This document shows positions 1 to 10,320 of a stretch of DNA of 64,000 nucleotides, one piece after another. The translations under genes and the position numbers were made by a program. Source of the stretch: Streptomyces cyaneochromogenes (GTDB lineage: Bacteria > Actinomycetota > Actinomycetes > Streptomycetales > Streptomycetaceae); contig NZ_CP034539.1 of NCBI RefSeq assembly GCF_003963535.1, positions 1,488,001 through 1,552,000 of the forward strand. Direction: 5' to 3'. The notes beneath the pieces are model-generated. The model was not told the origin of the DNA, ran no database searches, and saw only the letters and a program-made list of their open reading frames with translations. Every line of letters begins with the position of its first letter. The stretch's first letter is position 1.

Positions 1-209
1 AGGCCAAGGAACTGGTCGCGCTCGGCGCGGCGGCCCAGGCGGCCGGCCTGCTGACCGGCGAGGATCCGGCGGCGGTCGCCCGGCGCTGGCACACCACGCG
101 TGGGCCGGTGCTGGACGCCGTGGAGCGGGACGAGGCGACGCTGGCCAGGATCAGCGGGGTACTCTCCGACGCGGCCCCGCTGCTGGAGCGGAGCCCCGAA
201 GACCACTGA
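1..209 (+). CDS. xylB: Xylulokinase, C-terminal end (gene cut by window edge)
   Basis: The frame that opens at base 3 runs 68 codons to a TGA and has no start inside the window. Xylulokinase phosphorylates D-xylulose to feed xylose into the pentose phosphate pathway. The visible part carries the helical tail of FGGY kinases (AKELVALGAAAQAAGLLTG, then GPVLDAVERDEATLARI), which matches actinobacterial XylB tails as I remember them. The catalytic domain lies off the window, so the call rests on the tail and on the ROK repressor that starts 25 nt downstream, the usual partner of xylose genes in Streptomyces. Another FGGY sugar kinase is possible. Confidence 0.75.
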   Translation, partial: AKELVALGAAAQAAGLLTGEDPAAVARRWHTTRGPVLDAVERDEATLARISGVLSDAAPLLERSPEDH

Positions 210-233
210 GGACTGACGAGGATTGACGGAGGC

Positions 234-1442
234 ATGACCGCACCGCTGCACGAGGCCCACCCGGCCGGCGCCGGGCCCGCGCTGCCCAACACCCAGCAGG
301 GCATGCGACGCCGCAACCTCGCCCGGGTGATGCACACCGTCAGCGCCGAGGGTCCGCTCTCCCGTGCCGCCGTCGCCTCCCGCATCGGGCTGACCCGCGC
401 CGCGGTGTCCACGCTCGTCGACGAGCTGATCCGCTCGGGGCTGCTGGAAGAACTCGGTCCCGAGCGGCCCGGCCGGGTGGGCCGTCCCGGATCGGCGCTC
501 GCCGTCAGCGGGCACGGTCCGGCGGGGATCGGCGCGGAGATAGGCGTCGACCATCTCGCCGTCTGCGCGGTCGACCTGCGCGGTGAGGTGCGGTCCCGGG
601 CGGTGCGGTACGGCGCGAACCGGGGTCGTGCTCCCGAGCCGGTGATCGAGGAACTCACCGAAATGGTGCGCCGGGTCCTCGCCGAGGCCGAGGGCGAGGG
701 TCTGTGGCCCGCAGGTCTGGCGGTCGCCGTGCCGGGTCTGGTGGCGCGGGACGCCCGTACGGTCGTACGCGCACCGAACCTCGACTGGCGCGACACGGAC
801 CTCGGCGCCCTGCTGCCCGTGGACTTCCCGTTGACCGTGGGCAACGAGGCCAACTTCGGCGCGCTCGCCGAACTCTGGCTCGGCGACGGCACGCCGCGCG
901 ACTTCCTGCACGTGTCGGCGGAGATCGGTATCGGCGCGGCGGTCGTGGTGGACGGGGGGCTGCTGCACGGAACGCGCGGTTTCGCGGGCGAGTTGGGGCA
1001 CATGCCCGTGCGACCGGACGGACCCGAGTGCCCGTGCGGGGGGCATGGATGCCTGGAGCAGTACGCCGGTGAGGAGGCGGTCCTGCGTGCGGCAGGACTG
1101 GAGCCGGGCGCGGACCGCGTCGGGCTGCTCGCCGAGCGTGCCGCCGAGGGCGACGAGGACGTACGCCGGGCTCTGCGCGACGCGGGAACGGCGCTCGGTA
1201 TCGCCCTGACGGGCGCGGTCAATCTGCTCGACCCCGAGAGTGTGGTGCTGGGCGGCGCGCTTGCGGGGCTCGCGCCCTGGCTGCTGCCGTCACTGGAAGC
1301 CGAGTTGGACCGGCGCACCGCGGGGCCCGCCTGCCCGGTGTCCGTGTCGCGGTTGGGTCCCGAGGGGCCGTTGCTGGGAGCGGCGCACTCGGTGGTGCGG
1401 GCGGTGCTCGACGATCCGGGGGTCGTGGCGGAGCGGGGCTGA
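234..1442 (+). CDS. ROK-family transcriptional repressor, XylR-like
   Basis: This 402-residue protein has the two-part layout of ROK repressors. Residues about 25-85 form a winged helix (SRAAVASRIGLTRAAVSTLV). Residues about 100-395 form a sugar-kinase-like ROK domain with the signature GFAGELGHMPV and the zinc-binding cluster CPCGGHGC. Such proteins release operator DNA when a sugar binds the ROK domain. The gene follows xylulokinase closely, so xylose is the likely signal; this is inference from position. GGAGG ends only one base before the ATG, which is too close, so the SD in use is probably GAGGA about 11 nt upstream. The target could include the xylan genes at 7-12 kb, but no operator is shared visibly. 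Confidence 0.85.
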   Translation: MTAPLHEAHPAGAGPALPNTQQGMRRRNLARVMHTVSAEGPLSRAAVASRIGLTRAAVSTLVDELIRSGLLEELGPERPGRVGRPGSALAVSGHGPAGIGAEIGVDHLAVCAVDLRGEVRSRAVRYGANRGRAPEPVIEELTEMVRRVLAEAEGEGLWPAGLAVAVPGLVARDARTVVRAPNLDWRDTDLGALLPVDFPLTVGNEANFGALAELWLGDGTPRDFLHVSAEIGIGAAVVVDGGLLHGTRGFAGELGHMPVRPDGPECPCGGHGCLEQYAGEEAVLRAAGLEPGADRVGLLAERAAEGDEDVRRALRDAGTALGIALTGAVNLLDPESVVLGGALAGLAPWLLPSLEAELDRRTAGPACPVSVSRLGPEGPLLGAAHSVVRAVLDDPGVVAERG

Positions 1443-1500
1443 ATGCCGCGCGGAGGGGGGTGTGGTTCGGCGTGGTTCCGCGCGGAGCCGGGCACGGATC

Positions 1501-1594
1501 CGTGCGGAGCGGGGCGTGGTTCCGTGCGGAGCGGGGCGTGGTTCCGTGCGGAGCGGGGCGTGGTTCCGTGCGGAGGGGGGCGTGGTTCCGTGCG
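1501..1594. repeat. Tandem 22-bp repeat, about four units
   Basis: Directly after the ROK gene, a 22-bp unit beginning CGTGCGGAGCGGGGCG repeats head to tail: three identical copies (1501-1566), a fourth with one change (1567-1588) and a partial fifth. A more degenerate copy precedes them. There are no spacers, so it is not a CRISPR array. The rest of the gap, 1443-1804, holds the DnaA-box-like group listed next and the leader of the amidase gene. Confidence 0.85.
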
Positions 1595-1608
1595 GCGTAG
1601 GAGTAAGT

Positions 1609-1688
1609 GCCTGTGGAACAGGCCTGATTCCAGGTCGGGTTCATTCTTGTGGGTGAGCAAGTTATCCACAATCGCGGGGCTGTCCACG
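1609..1688. other. Cluster of DnaA-box-like nonamers
   Basis: TTATCCACA at 1662-1670 is a perfect consensus DnaA box. Around it lie three weaker matches with about two mismatches each: TGTGGAACA near 1610 and TGTGGGTGA at 1648-1656 in reverse orientation, and CTGTCCACG at 1680-1688. Streptomyces is known to have DnaA-box clusters away from oriC. Whether this one binds DnaA is untested, and nothing else in the window looks like oriC. Confidence 0.4.
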
Positions 1689-1804
1689 GAAACCCGGCGT
1701 TGCCTGCTGCCCACCCCACCAGCGCCGTACCGTGATTCACGCGGGGCTCACCCGGCATTCCGCCCCTCCCCGCCGGCCTTTTCACAGAACGGAGTTGTGC
1801 AGCG

Positions 1805-2815
1805 ATGAGCGATCCCCGGATCCTGACCGTGCGACCCGAACCCGGCGAGTACGCCTGGACGTTCGGTGGCGCAGCTCCCGTGGCGCGCATCGCACCCGGC
1901 ACGGTCCTCGACCTCTACACCGAGGACTGCTTCGCCGGACGGGTGCGGTCGGAGAAGGACCTCGTGTCCGAGGTGTGCGAGTTCCCGTTCCTCAACCCGC
2001 AGACCGGACCCTTCCACGTCGAGGGCGCCGAGCCCGGTGACACGGTCGCCGTGCACTTCGTGTCGATCGAACCGGCCCGGGACTGGGCCGCGTCCAGCAC
2101 CGTCCCGCTGTTCGGCGCACTCACCTCGACGCACACCACGGCCACGCTGCAACCGCCGCTCCCGGAGACCGTCTGGATCTGGCAGCTCGACCGGACCCGG
2201 CGTACGGCGCTGTTCCGCGCACACGACAGTGACATCGAGGTGGAGTTGCCCATGGACCCGATGCACGGCACCGTCGGGGTGGCGCCGGCCAATCTCGAGG
2301 TCCGCTCGGCCCTGGTGCCCGACGCACACGGCGGGAACATGGACACACCGGAGATGCGGGCGGGCGTCACCTGCTATCTCGGGGTGAATGTCGAAGGCGC
2401 ACTGCTCAGTCTCGGTGACGGACACGCCCGGCAGGGCGAGGGCGAGACCTGCGGGGTCGCGGTCGAGTGCGCGATGAACACGGTGGTGATCGTCGAGCTG
2501 CTCAAGGGACTTGCCACGCCCTGGCCCCGCATCGAGTCGGACACACACATCATCTCGACGGGGTCGGCCCGGCCGCTGGAGGACGCGTTCCGGATATCCC
2601 AGCTCGACCTGGTGCGGTGGCTGGTGCGCGACTACGGGTTCAGTGAGCTGGACGCCTACCAGTTCGCGACCCAGGCCGTCGAGTCGCCGCTGGCCAACGT
2701 GTGCGACACCAACTACACCTGCGTGGCCAAGATCCGCAAGGAGTGGCTGCCCACACGCGAGACGCACCGCGGAGTACATGCGCGGCTGCGGGAGACGGCG
2801 ACGACGCTGCGCTGA
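1805..2815 (+). CDS. Acetamidase/formamidase family protein
   Basis: The 336-residue protein covers the whole FmdA/AmdA fold, which hydrolyses short amides (formamide, acetamide) to the acid plus ammonia in the cytoplasm. Family landmarks include the early GTVLDLYTEDCF strand, the PMDPMHGTVGV stretch near residue 150 and GDGHARQGEGE near residue 205. There is no signal peptide or membrane segment. It stands alone, with no amide transporter or regulator beside it. The 362-bp upstream gap contains the tandem repeat and the DnaA-box-like group, so its promoter lies in unusual surroundings. No clear SD precedes the ATG (GGAG sits about 10 nt upstream). The substrate cannot be told from the sequence. 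Confidence 0.88.
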   Translation: MSDPRILTVRPEPGEYAWTFGGAAPVARIAPGTVLDLYTEDCFAGRVRSEKDLVSEVCEFPFLNPQTGPFHVEGAEPGDTVAVHFVSIEPARDWAASSTVPLFGALTSTHTTATLQPPLPETVWIWQLDRTRRTALFRAHDSDIEVELPMDPMHGTVGVAPANLEVRSALVPDAHGGNMDTPEMRAGVTCYLGVNVEGALLSLGDGHARQGEGETCGVAVECAMNTVVIVELLKGLATPWPRIESDTHIISTGSARPLEDAFRISQLDLVRWLVRDYGFSELDAYQFATQAVESPLANVCDTNYTCVAKIRKEWLPTRETHRGVHARLRETATTLR

Positions 2816-2823
2816 GCGCCCCG

Positions 2824-2910
2824 ACCGCCGTCAGCACTGCCCCCGCCCCACGCCGGCACTGCTCCCCGGCCGACGTCAGGCATGCCCCCAACCGCCGTCA
2901 GCACTGCCCC
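2824..2910 (+). repeat. Direct repeat of 20 bp between genes
   Basis: ACCGCCGTCAGCACTGCCCC occurs at 2824-2843 and again, identical, at 2891-2910. The spacing is 67 bp, and a partial echo (GACGTCAGGCATGCCCCC) lies between. The repeat is in the gap after the amidase gene and before the secreted amidase. It encodes nothing recognisable and looks like local duplication. Confidence 0.7.
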
Positions 2911-3010
2911 GACCCAACCGCGCCACAAACCCCGCTGCAATCCTCAACTCCCAACCGTGCCCGCCCCAACGCTGAACCGCGGCCAACCCGACACCGAAAG
3001 GCGAAGCCCT

Positions 3011-3610
3011 TTGGAACGCGCGAGACCCCTCCCCAGCCGACGGCGAATCCTCCAAGGCACCGCCCTCGCCGCCGTCCCGTACGCCCTGCTTCCCGAATGG
3101 CAGGCCGGAGCGCACATCCCGGGCCCGGACTACCCCCTCGCCGAGTGGAAGCCGGCGAGCACCGCCAACTACACGGTGGCGAACCGCCCTACGACCCATC
3201 CTGTGGACCGGGTGATCATCCACGTGACACAGACCACCTACCCCAACACCCTGTTCCTCTTCGGGCGTCCCAAGAAGAAGGTGTCCGCCCACTACGTCGT
3301 CCGGTCCACCGACGGTCACACCTCCCAGTGCGTTCGCGAGGCGGACATCGCCTGGCACGCCGGGGACTGGGCCCACAACACACGCAGCATCGGCATAGAG
3401 CACGAGGGCTGGGTCGACCAGCCCGGCTACTTCACCGACGTCATGTACGAGGCATCGGCCCGGCTCACGGCAGCGATCTGCACCAGGCACGGGATACCGA
3501 AAGACCGCACACACATCATCGGGCACCACGAAGTGCCGGGCACCGACCACACCGATCCCGGTCCGCACTGGGACTGGACGCGTTACCTACGTCTGGTGAA
3601 CGCCGTCTGA
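3011..3610 (+). CDS. Secreted N-acetylmuramoyl-L-alanine amidase, type 2 (Tat-type signal)
   Basis: Amidase_2 enzymes cut the bond between N-acetylmuramic acid and the L-Ala of peptidoglycan stem peptides using zinc. The zinc fold is visible: VDRVIIHVTQTT gives the first His, and IIGHHEVPGTDHTDPGPHWDW gives the second His and the acidic ligand. The N-terminus has SRRRILQGTALAAV, a twin-arginine-like signal, so export by Tat is likely. I start at the TTG because AAAGG lies 9 nt upstream and upstream codons are proline-rich and unlike protein. Those SD bases could pair with CCTTT just before the TTG. The frame stays open back to 2882, so a longer start cannot be excluded. Length from the TTG is 199 residues, a minimal amidase with no added cell-wall binding domain. 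Confidence 0.82.
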   Translation: MERARPLPSRRRILQGTALAAVPYALLPEWQAGAHIPGPDYPLAEWKPASTANYTVANRPTTHPVDRVIIHVTQTTYPNTLFLFGRPKKKVSAHYVVRSTDGHTSQCVREADIAWHAGDWAHNTRSIGIEHEGWVDQPGYFTDVMYEASARLTAAICTRHGIPKDRTHIIGHHEVPGTDHTDPGPHWDWTRYLRLVNAV

Positions 3611-3692
3611 GGACTCGCACATCCGCGCCCGTCGGCTCGTCGTTCGGGTGCCCCCGTCGAAAAGGTTGTCCGAGCGCGTACCCGGAGTGACG

Positions 3693-5006
3693 ATGTCCCC
3701 AGCCGCATCGCCTTCCCGGGAGGCCGAATTGACCGATCCGTGGGTGGCCCTTGAGCCGGGGGCCGACCCCGCCGAGCGTGTACGCGTGCTGCGTCGTGCG
3801 CATGAGACGTTCACCGAGGCGGGGACCGTACCCAAGCCGGTGCGTGCCGTGGTGGCCGACTCGTGGCGGCGTTCCGCACGGGCCGGTGTGGGTCCGGACG
3901 GGACCGCGAGCGTGGAGTTGGCGGACGGAGATCTCGGTGCCTATCGCGCGGAGCATCCGCTGGCGCGGGTGATGCCGCTGTTCCGGGAGTTGCTGGGCAC
4001 GTTCGCCGCCGACGGCGAGCACCTGCTCGCGGTGTGCGACGCGCACGGAAGGTTGCTGTGGGTGGAAGGCCATCCCATGACCCGGCGCAGGGCGGACCTG
4101 ATGAACTTCGTGCCGGGGGCGCGGTGGGCGGAGACCGCGGTCGGCACGAACGCACCGGGCACGGCGGTCGCCGTGGACCGGCCGGTGCAGGTGTTCGCCG
4201 CCGAGCACTTCATCCGCCGGGTGCAGCCCTGGACCTGTGCGGCGGCGCCGGTGCACGATCCGCGCACCGGGCGGGTGCTCGGGGCGGTGGACATCACCGG
4301 CGGGGACGGCCTGGCGCATCCGCACAGTCTGGGGTTCGTGCAGGCGGTGGCCCGTGCCGCGGAGTCCCAACTGGCGCTGCTCGCGCCGCCCGCGCCCGCC
4401 ACCGACACGCCGGAGCTCAGCGCGCTGGGCCGGGACGAGGCGCAGCTGCGCATGGGCGGCCGCCGGGTCAGGCTCAGTCGCCGGCACAGCGAGATCCTGG
4501 TGCTGCTGGCCCGCCATCCGGAGGGGCTGACCGGGGACGAGCTGTTGTGCGCGTTGTACGAGGACGAGTCGGTGACGCCGGTGACGCTGCGCGCCGAACT
4601 GGCCCGCCTGCGCCGGGCGCTGGGCCCCGGGCTGCTCGCCTCACGGCCGTACCGGCTCACAGTGCCGCTCGAGTCGGACGTGGCGGTCGTGGAGCGTCGC
4701 CTGGAGACGGGTGCGGTCACGGCCGCGGTCATGGCGTACTCCGGTCCGCTGCTGCCCGGTTCCCAGGCACCGGCGGTGGTACGGCTCAGGCGGCGCCTCG
4801 CCGACGGCCTGCGTACGGCGCTGATCGCGCGTCTCGACCCCGATCTGCTGGCCGACTGGGCGCACGCGTCGTGGGGCGAGGACGACCTGGAGGTGTGGCG
4901 GGCGCTCGCCGCGGTGCGGCCGACGGCGGCGGTGCGGTCGAGGCTGGCCGCACTGGAGTCGGAACTCACCGCACCGCCGGTTCGGGAGGGCCGCCCGCCG
5001 CGCTGA
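3693..5006 (+). CDS. GAF-domain transcriptional regulator, likely of the aldehyde dehydrogenase
   Basis: This 437-residue protein has a helical N-terminus (about 1-75), a GAF-like sensor domain (about 80-230; [20 protein letters not shown] is typical of AcoR-type sensors) and a C-terminal winged helix (about 260-330; [24 protein letters not shown]). It lacks the AAA+ sigma-54 domain of true AcoR, which fits Streptomyces. It lies upstream of and parallel to an acetaldehyde-type aldehyde dehydrogenase, the usual partner of this family, so it probably senses a small alcohol or aldehyde. GGAG at 3684-3687 sets the ATG; an upstream GTG at 3648 has no SD. Winged helices of this class often bind direct repeats, and such a repeat lies at the dehydrogenase promoter. 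Confidence 0.78.
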   Translation: MSPAASPSREAELTDPWVALEPGADPAERVRVLRRAHETFTEAGTVPKPVRAVVADSWRRSARAGVGPDGTASVELADGDLGAYRAEHPLARVMPLFRELLGTFAADGEHLLAVCDAHGRLLWVEGHPMTRRRADLMNFVPGARWAETAVGTNAPGTAVAVDRPVQVFAAEHFIRRVQPWTCAAAPVHDPRTGRVLGAVDITGGDGLAHPHSLGFVQAVARAAESQLALLAPPAPATDTPELSALGRDEAQLRMGGRRVRLSRRHSEILVLLARHPEGLTGDELLCALYEDESVTPVTLRAELARLRRALGPGLLASRPYRLTVPLESDVAVVERRLETGAVTAAVMAYSGPLLPGSQAPAVVRLRRRLADGLRTALIARLDPDLLADWAHASWGEDDLEVWRALAAVRPTAAVRSRLAALESELTAPPVREGRPPR

Positions 5007-5187
5007 CCGAACCAACGGCGGCCCTCCGAAGTGCCGACCCACCGAAGGGTCGGCGCACCGAAGCACCTCCGCACCGAGGGGCCTCCCCAGCGAAGCACCG
5101 GCCCACCGAAGCACCGCCCACCGAGCCAACCAGCCACCCAGGAAAACGGCCCACCGGCCAAGCGGCCCCCCGGGCCGACCAGCCATC

Positions 5188-5240
5188 CAGCTCCCAGCTC
5201 CCAGCTCCCAGCTCCCAGCTCCCAGCTCCCAGCTCCCAGC
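5188..5240. repeat. Heptanucleotide tandem repeat CAGCTCC x7.5
   Basis: CAGCTCC repeats without error for 53 bases. Just upstream (about 5030-5130) a looser set of CACCGAAGCACC-like units fills the gap. Both lie between the GAF regulator and the aldehyde dehydrogenase promoter. The array is not in a gene. A seven-base unit can slip during replication and shift spacing, but it sits 45 bp or more upstream of the promoter elements. Confidence 0.9.
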
Positions 5241-5284
5241 CCACGACTACCCGACCCGCCGATGGCCCGGCCCCCCGGCCCCGC

Positions 5285-5317
5285 GCAACGTACTTGCAAC
5301 CTCGCCGTCCCTAGCCT
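5285..5317 (+). promoter_or_regulatory. Aldehyde dehydrogenase promoter with GCAAC-N6-GCAAC direct repeat
   Basis: GCAAC occurs at 5285-5289 and 5296-5300, an 11-bp period that is one helical turn. Eleven bases later comes TAGCCT (5312-5317), a plausible -10. The repeat covers the -35 position, as SARP and OmpR-type activator sites do. The promoter of the DUF779 gene at 29 kb has the same layout and spacing. Binding is inferred. Confidence 0.5.
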
Positions 5318-5370
5318 CGCGCCGAGAGCTGCCCAACGGCGGGCAGTGCTTCTTCGGGAGGCAGAGCAGT

Positions 5371-6894
<1,524 letters not shown>

Positions 6895-6994
6895 AGCTCA
6901 CAGCTGGCGACCAGCCGCGGGCCGAGCGACGTCCTTGTGGAACGACCACAGACGGGCGTTACCTCTCGGTCCTTCAATCCGGGACAGACATCGA

Positions 6995-7029
6995 CGGAGT
7001 GGAGCCAGGATGATCCTGGCTCCACTCCG
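6995..7029. terminator. Bidirectional hairpin terminator between convergent genes
   Basis: CGGAGTGGAGCCAGGAT and its exact complement form 17-bp arms around a single central base; in RNA the innermost pairs would open into a loop. It lies 100 bp after the aldehyde dehydrogenase and 14 bp after the end of the convergent esterase gene, so it can serve both. There is no long T run, as is usual in Streptomyces. Confidence 0.85.
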
Positions 7030-7042
7030 TAGTGCGGGCGTG

Positions 7043-8413
7043 TCACTGGAACTGTGCGAAGAACCTCCAGATCTCTGCTTTGGTCCAGGTGGTGACACCG
7101 CTTTCACCGGAGGAGCCGTCGACCGGACCGGGTATGTGGCCTCCGTCGAACGCGGCCCATTGGACCGGGTATCCGGCACGGCAGCCCGAGTAGGTGGTGG
7201 TGATGTGCGTTCGGCTGCCCGGTGCGGGCTCTCGCGGGCTCTGGGCGGTGCAGCCGTTGTTGCGGACGAACTTGTCGCGCAGGGACCGTCCTTGCCCGAT
7301 GTTCAGGACGGAGTCGCTGATGCCGTGGATTCCGAAGTAGGCGACGGGCTGGGTGCCGCCGCTGCACCCGCTGATCTCAGCGCCGGAGATGACCGCGACG
7401 GCCCTGAAGGCGTTCGCCCGGCTGCAGGCGAGTGCATAGCTCATACCGCCGCCCCAGCTGAATCCCGTGGCGAAGCGCTGTGCCGGATTGACACAGAGGC
7501 CGCCCTCGATGCGCCGGATCATGTCGTCGACGAAGGTGACGTCCTCACCACCCGAATTGGCCCAGCCGTTGCCGAGGCCCTGGGGGGCGACAAGGATCGC
7601 GCTGTTGTTCGACTGTTCCTGTTGGCCGTAGTAGGACCAGGCGTTCCCGCTCGTGCCGCCCGAGGCGACTTCGCCGGCGGTTCCGCCCCGCCAGTGGAAC
7701 GCGAAGATGAGCCGGTAGGGGTGGCTGTTGTCGTAGTTGGCGGGAACCCTGAGGATGAAACTGCGGCTCTTGCCGCCGCTCTGGATCGTGTGCGTACCGC
7801 TCGCCAGAGTCGGGGCGCTGCCGCATGCGCCGCCGCCTCCGGACGACAGCTTGATCATCTGCCATTGCTGGTTGGCGCCGCCCCAGTCGGCGTACTGGAC
7901 GACGTTGCCGCCGTCGGCGGTGGATGCGCCCTGCACCTCCACCGCCTTGCCGCTGGTGCGGTTGATCAGCCGGACGTGGCCCGCGTCGGAGTCGGCCAGG
8001 CGGAACTGCTGGTTGGCCCCGTTGTGGTCGGCCCACTGCTGGATCCCGGCGCCGTCCGCGGTCGAGGCGCCGGCCACGTCGAGAACCTTGCCCGAATGCT
8101 GGGCCTTGAGGCGGTAGAAGCCGTCGCCGGAGTCCACGAACTGCCACCGCTGGTTGGCTCCGTCGGTGCGCGTCCACTGGCTGACCCGCGCGCCGTCGGC
8201 GGTGGATGCGCCGGATACGTCCAGCGCCTTGCCGCTGTTGCGATTGACCAGGACATACCAGGCTTGGGTGTCCACCGTCGCCGCCTCGGCGGGCGCGGGA
8301 TTCACCGCGGCGAGCATGCCGATCGCGAGGGTCGCCGCCACCACGGCGGCGACCCGGGACCACCAGCGATCTCTTCGTGGAGGGGCGGGGGAAGCCGCAC
8401 CGTAGGTCTTCAT
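7043..8413 (-). CDS. Secreted carbohydrate esterase (CE1/PHB-depolymerase-like) with N-terminal CBM13
   Basis: The 456-residue protein starts with a signal peptide (hydrophobic VAAVVAATLAIGMLAAV, likely cut after APAEAA). A ricin-type CBM13 trefoil follows (about 45-185, three repeats with QxW motifs such as NQRWQF, NQQFRL and NQQWQM), then a short Gly/Ser linker and an alpha/beta hydrolase (about 195-456). GFSWGG places the nucleophile at Ser319, and the end (AFDGGHIPGP) supplies the His. Such enzymes remove feruloyl or acetyl groups from xylan. It lies 31 nt after xlnA on the same strand with its own SD (AAGGGG), so the two are probably one operon. Its CBM13 closely resembles that of the GH62 gene across the divergent region. 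The ester it cleaves is unknown. Confidence 0.82.
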   Translation of the reverse strand: MKTYGAASPAPPRRDRWWSRVAAVVAATLAIGMLAAVNPAPAEAATVDTQAWYVLVNRNSGKALDVSGASTADGARVSQWTRTDGANQRWQFVDSGDGFYRLKAQHSGKVLDVAGASTADGAGIQQWADHNGANQQFRLADSDAGHVRLINRTSGKAVEVQGASTADGGNVVQYADWGGANQQWQMIKLSSGGGGACGSAPTLASGTHTIQSGGKSRSFILRVPANYDNSHPYRLIFAFHWRGGTAGEVASGGTSGNAWSYYGQQEQSNNSAILVAPQGLGNGWANSGGEDVTFVDDMIRRIEGGLCVNPAQRFATGFSWGGGMSYALACSRANAFRAVAVISGAEISGCSGGTQPVAYFGIHGISDSVLNIGQGRSLRDKFVRNNGCTAQSPREPAPGSRTHITTTYSGCRAGYPVQWAAFDGGHIPGPVDGSSGESGVTTWTKAEIWRFFAQFQ

Positions 8414-8444
8414 CGATTCACCCCTTCGTTTGCGGCAGGCCTCA

Positions 8445-10022
<1,578 letters not shown>

Positions 10023-10052
10023 TCAGTGGGGGGACCGCCATACGGCGTCAAG

Positions 10053-10068
10053 GTTCGACATCTCGAAC
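10053..10068. promoter_or_regulatory. Palindrome GTTCGACATCTCGAAC in the xlnA leader
   Basis: GTTCGA and TCGAAC form perfect 6-bp arms around CATC. If xlnA starts from the promoter called just upstream, this site is about 15-30 bases into the transcript, a typical repressor position. The protein that would bind is unknown; CGAA/TTCG arms resemble the CGAA-N-TTCG operator reported for BxlR-type xylan regulators. Confidence 0.4.
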
Positions 10069-10091
10069 TACCGCCGGGTTCTCAGACAGGG

Positions 10092-10120
10092 AGATTGGGG
10101 CGTTGACGATGCATCGTCAA
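10092..10120 (-). promoter_or_regulatory. xlnA promoter overlapped by an 18-bp perfect palindrome
   Basis: On the minus strand TTGACG (10120-10115), a 17-bp spacer and CAATCT (10097-10092) make a good vegetative promoter. The -35 box and most of the spacer coincide with TTGACGATGCATCGTCAA at 10103-10120, which reads the same on both strands. A protein bound there would block the promoter. The leader to the xlnA ATG would be about 210 nt. Both calls are by inspection only. Confidence 0.5.
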
Positions 10121-10152
10121 TACTCCTTGCAGAAGAAATTTCGGTCTCTCCA

Positions 10153-10164
10153 TCGAAACATTCG
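10153..10164 (-). promoter_or_regulatory. Operator-like CGAATGTTTCGA, xlnA-side copy
   Basis: Read on the minus strand this is CGAATGTTTCGA, identical to the copy at 10295-10306 in the opposite orientation. It lies about 55 bp upstream of the xlnA -10 box. A related GAAATTTC is at 10135-10142. Inverted identical 12-mers on the two sides of a divergent region suggest one regulator for both genes. Confidence 0.5.
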
Positions 10165-10238
10165 GAGCCTTCTTGAGCCGGGGACGGGGCCAGGGCCGGG
10201 AGAGGAGGCGCTTTTTGTAGACAGATCGGCGACAGACC

Positions 10239-10267
10239 TTGACCAGAGGGCCCCGCATTTCTAGCTT
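10239..10267 (+). promoter_or_regulatory. Promoter of the GH62 gene
   Basis: TTGACC (10239-10244), a 17-bp spacer and TAGCTT (10262-10267) form a standard vegetative promoter. Transcription would begin near 10274, leaving a leader of about 47 nt that contains the second operator-like 12-mer. Confidence 0.55.
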
Positions 10268-10294
10268 GTGGCGTCGAAGTATCCGGGAATTCTT

Positions 10295-10306
10295 CGAATG
10301 TTTCGA
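10295..10306 (+). promoter_or_regulatory. Operator-like CGAATGTTTCGA, GH62-side copy
   Basis: This exact 12-mer lies in the GH62 leader, about 21-32 bases after the predicted start and one base before the SD region (AGGGAG, 10308-10313). A bound repressor would block elongation. The inverted partner is at 10153-10164. Confidence 0.5.
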
Positions 10307-10320
10307 GAGGGAGCCCTCTG

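Noticed and set aside
1501..1594. Tandem repeat as a CRISPR array
   Set aside because: Units are contiguous without spacers and no cas genes are near.
1609..1688. DnaA-box group as an origin of replication
   Set aside because: Only one perfect box and none of the genes that flank oriC (dnaA, dnaN, rpmH).
2882..3010. N-terminal extension of the secreted amidase
   Set aside because: The added residues are Pro/Thr/Arg-rich, no SD precedes the upstream ATG, and the Tat signal would be displaced by 43 residues.
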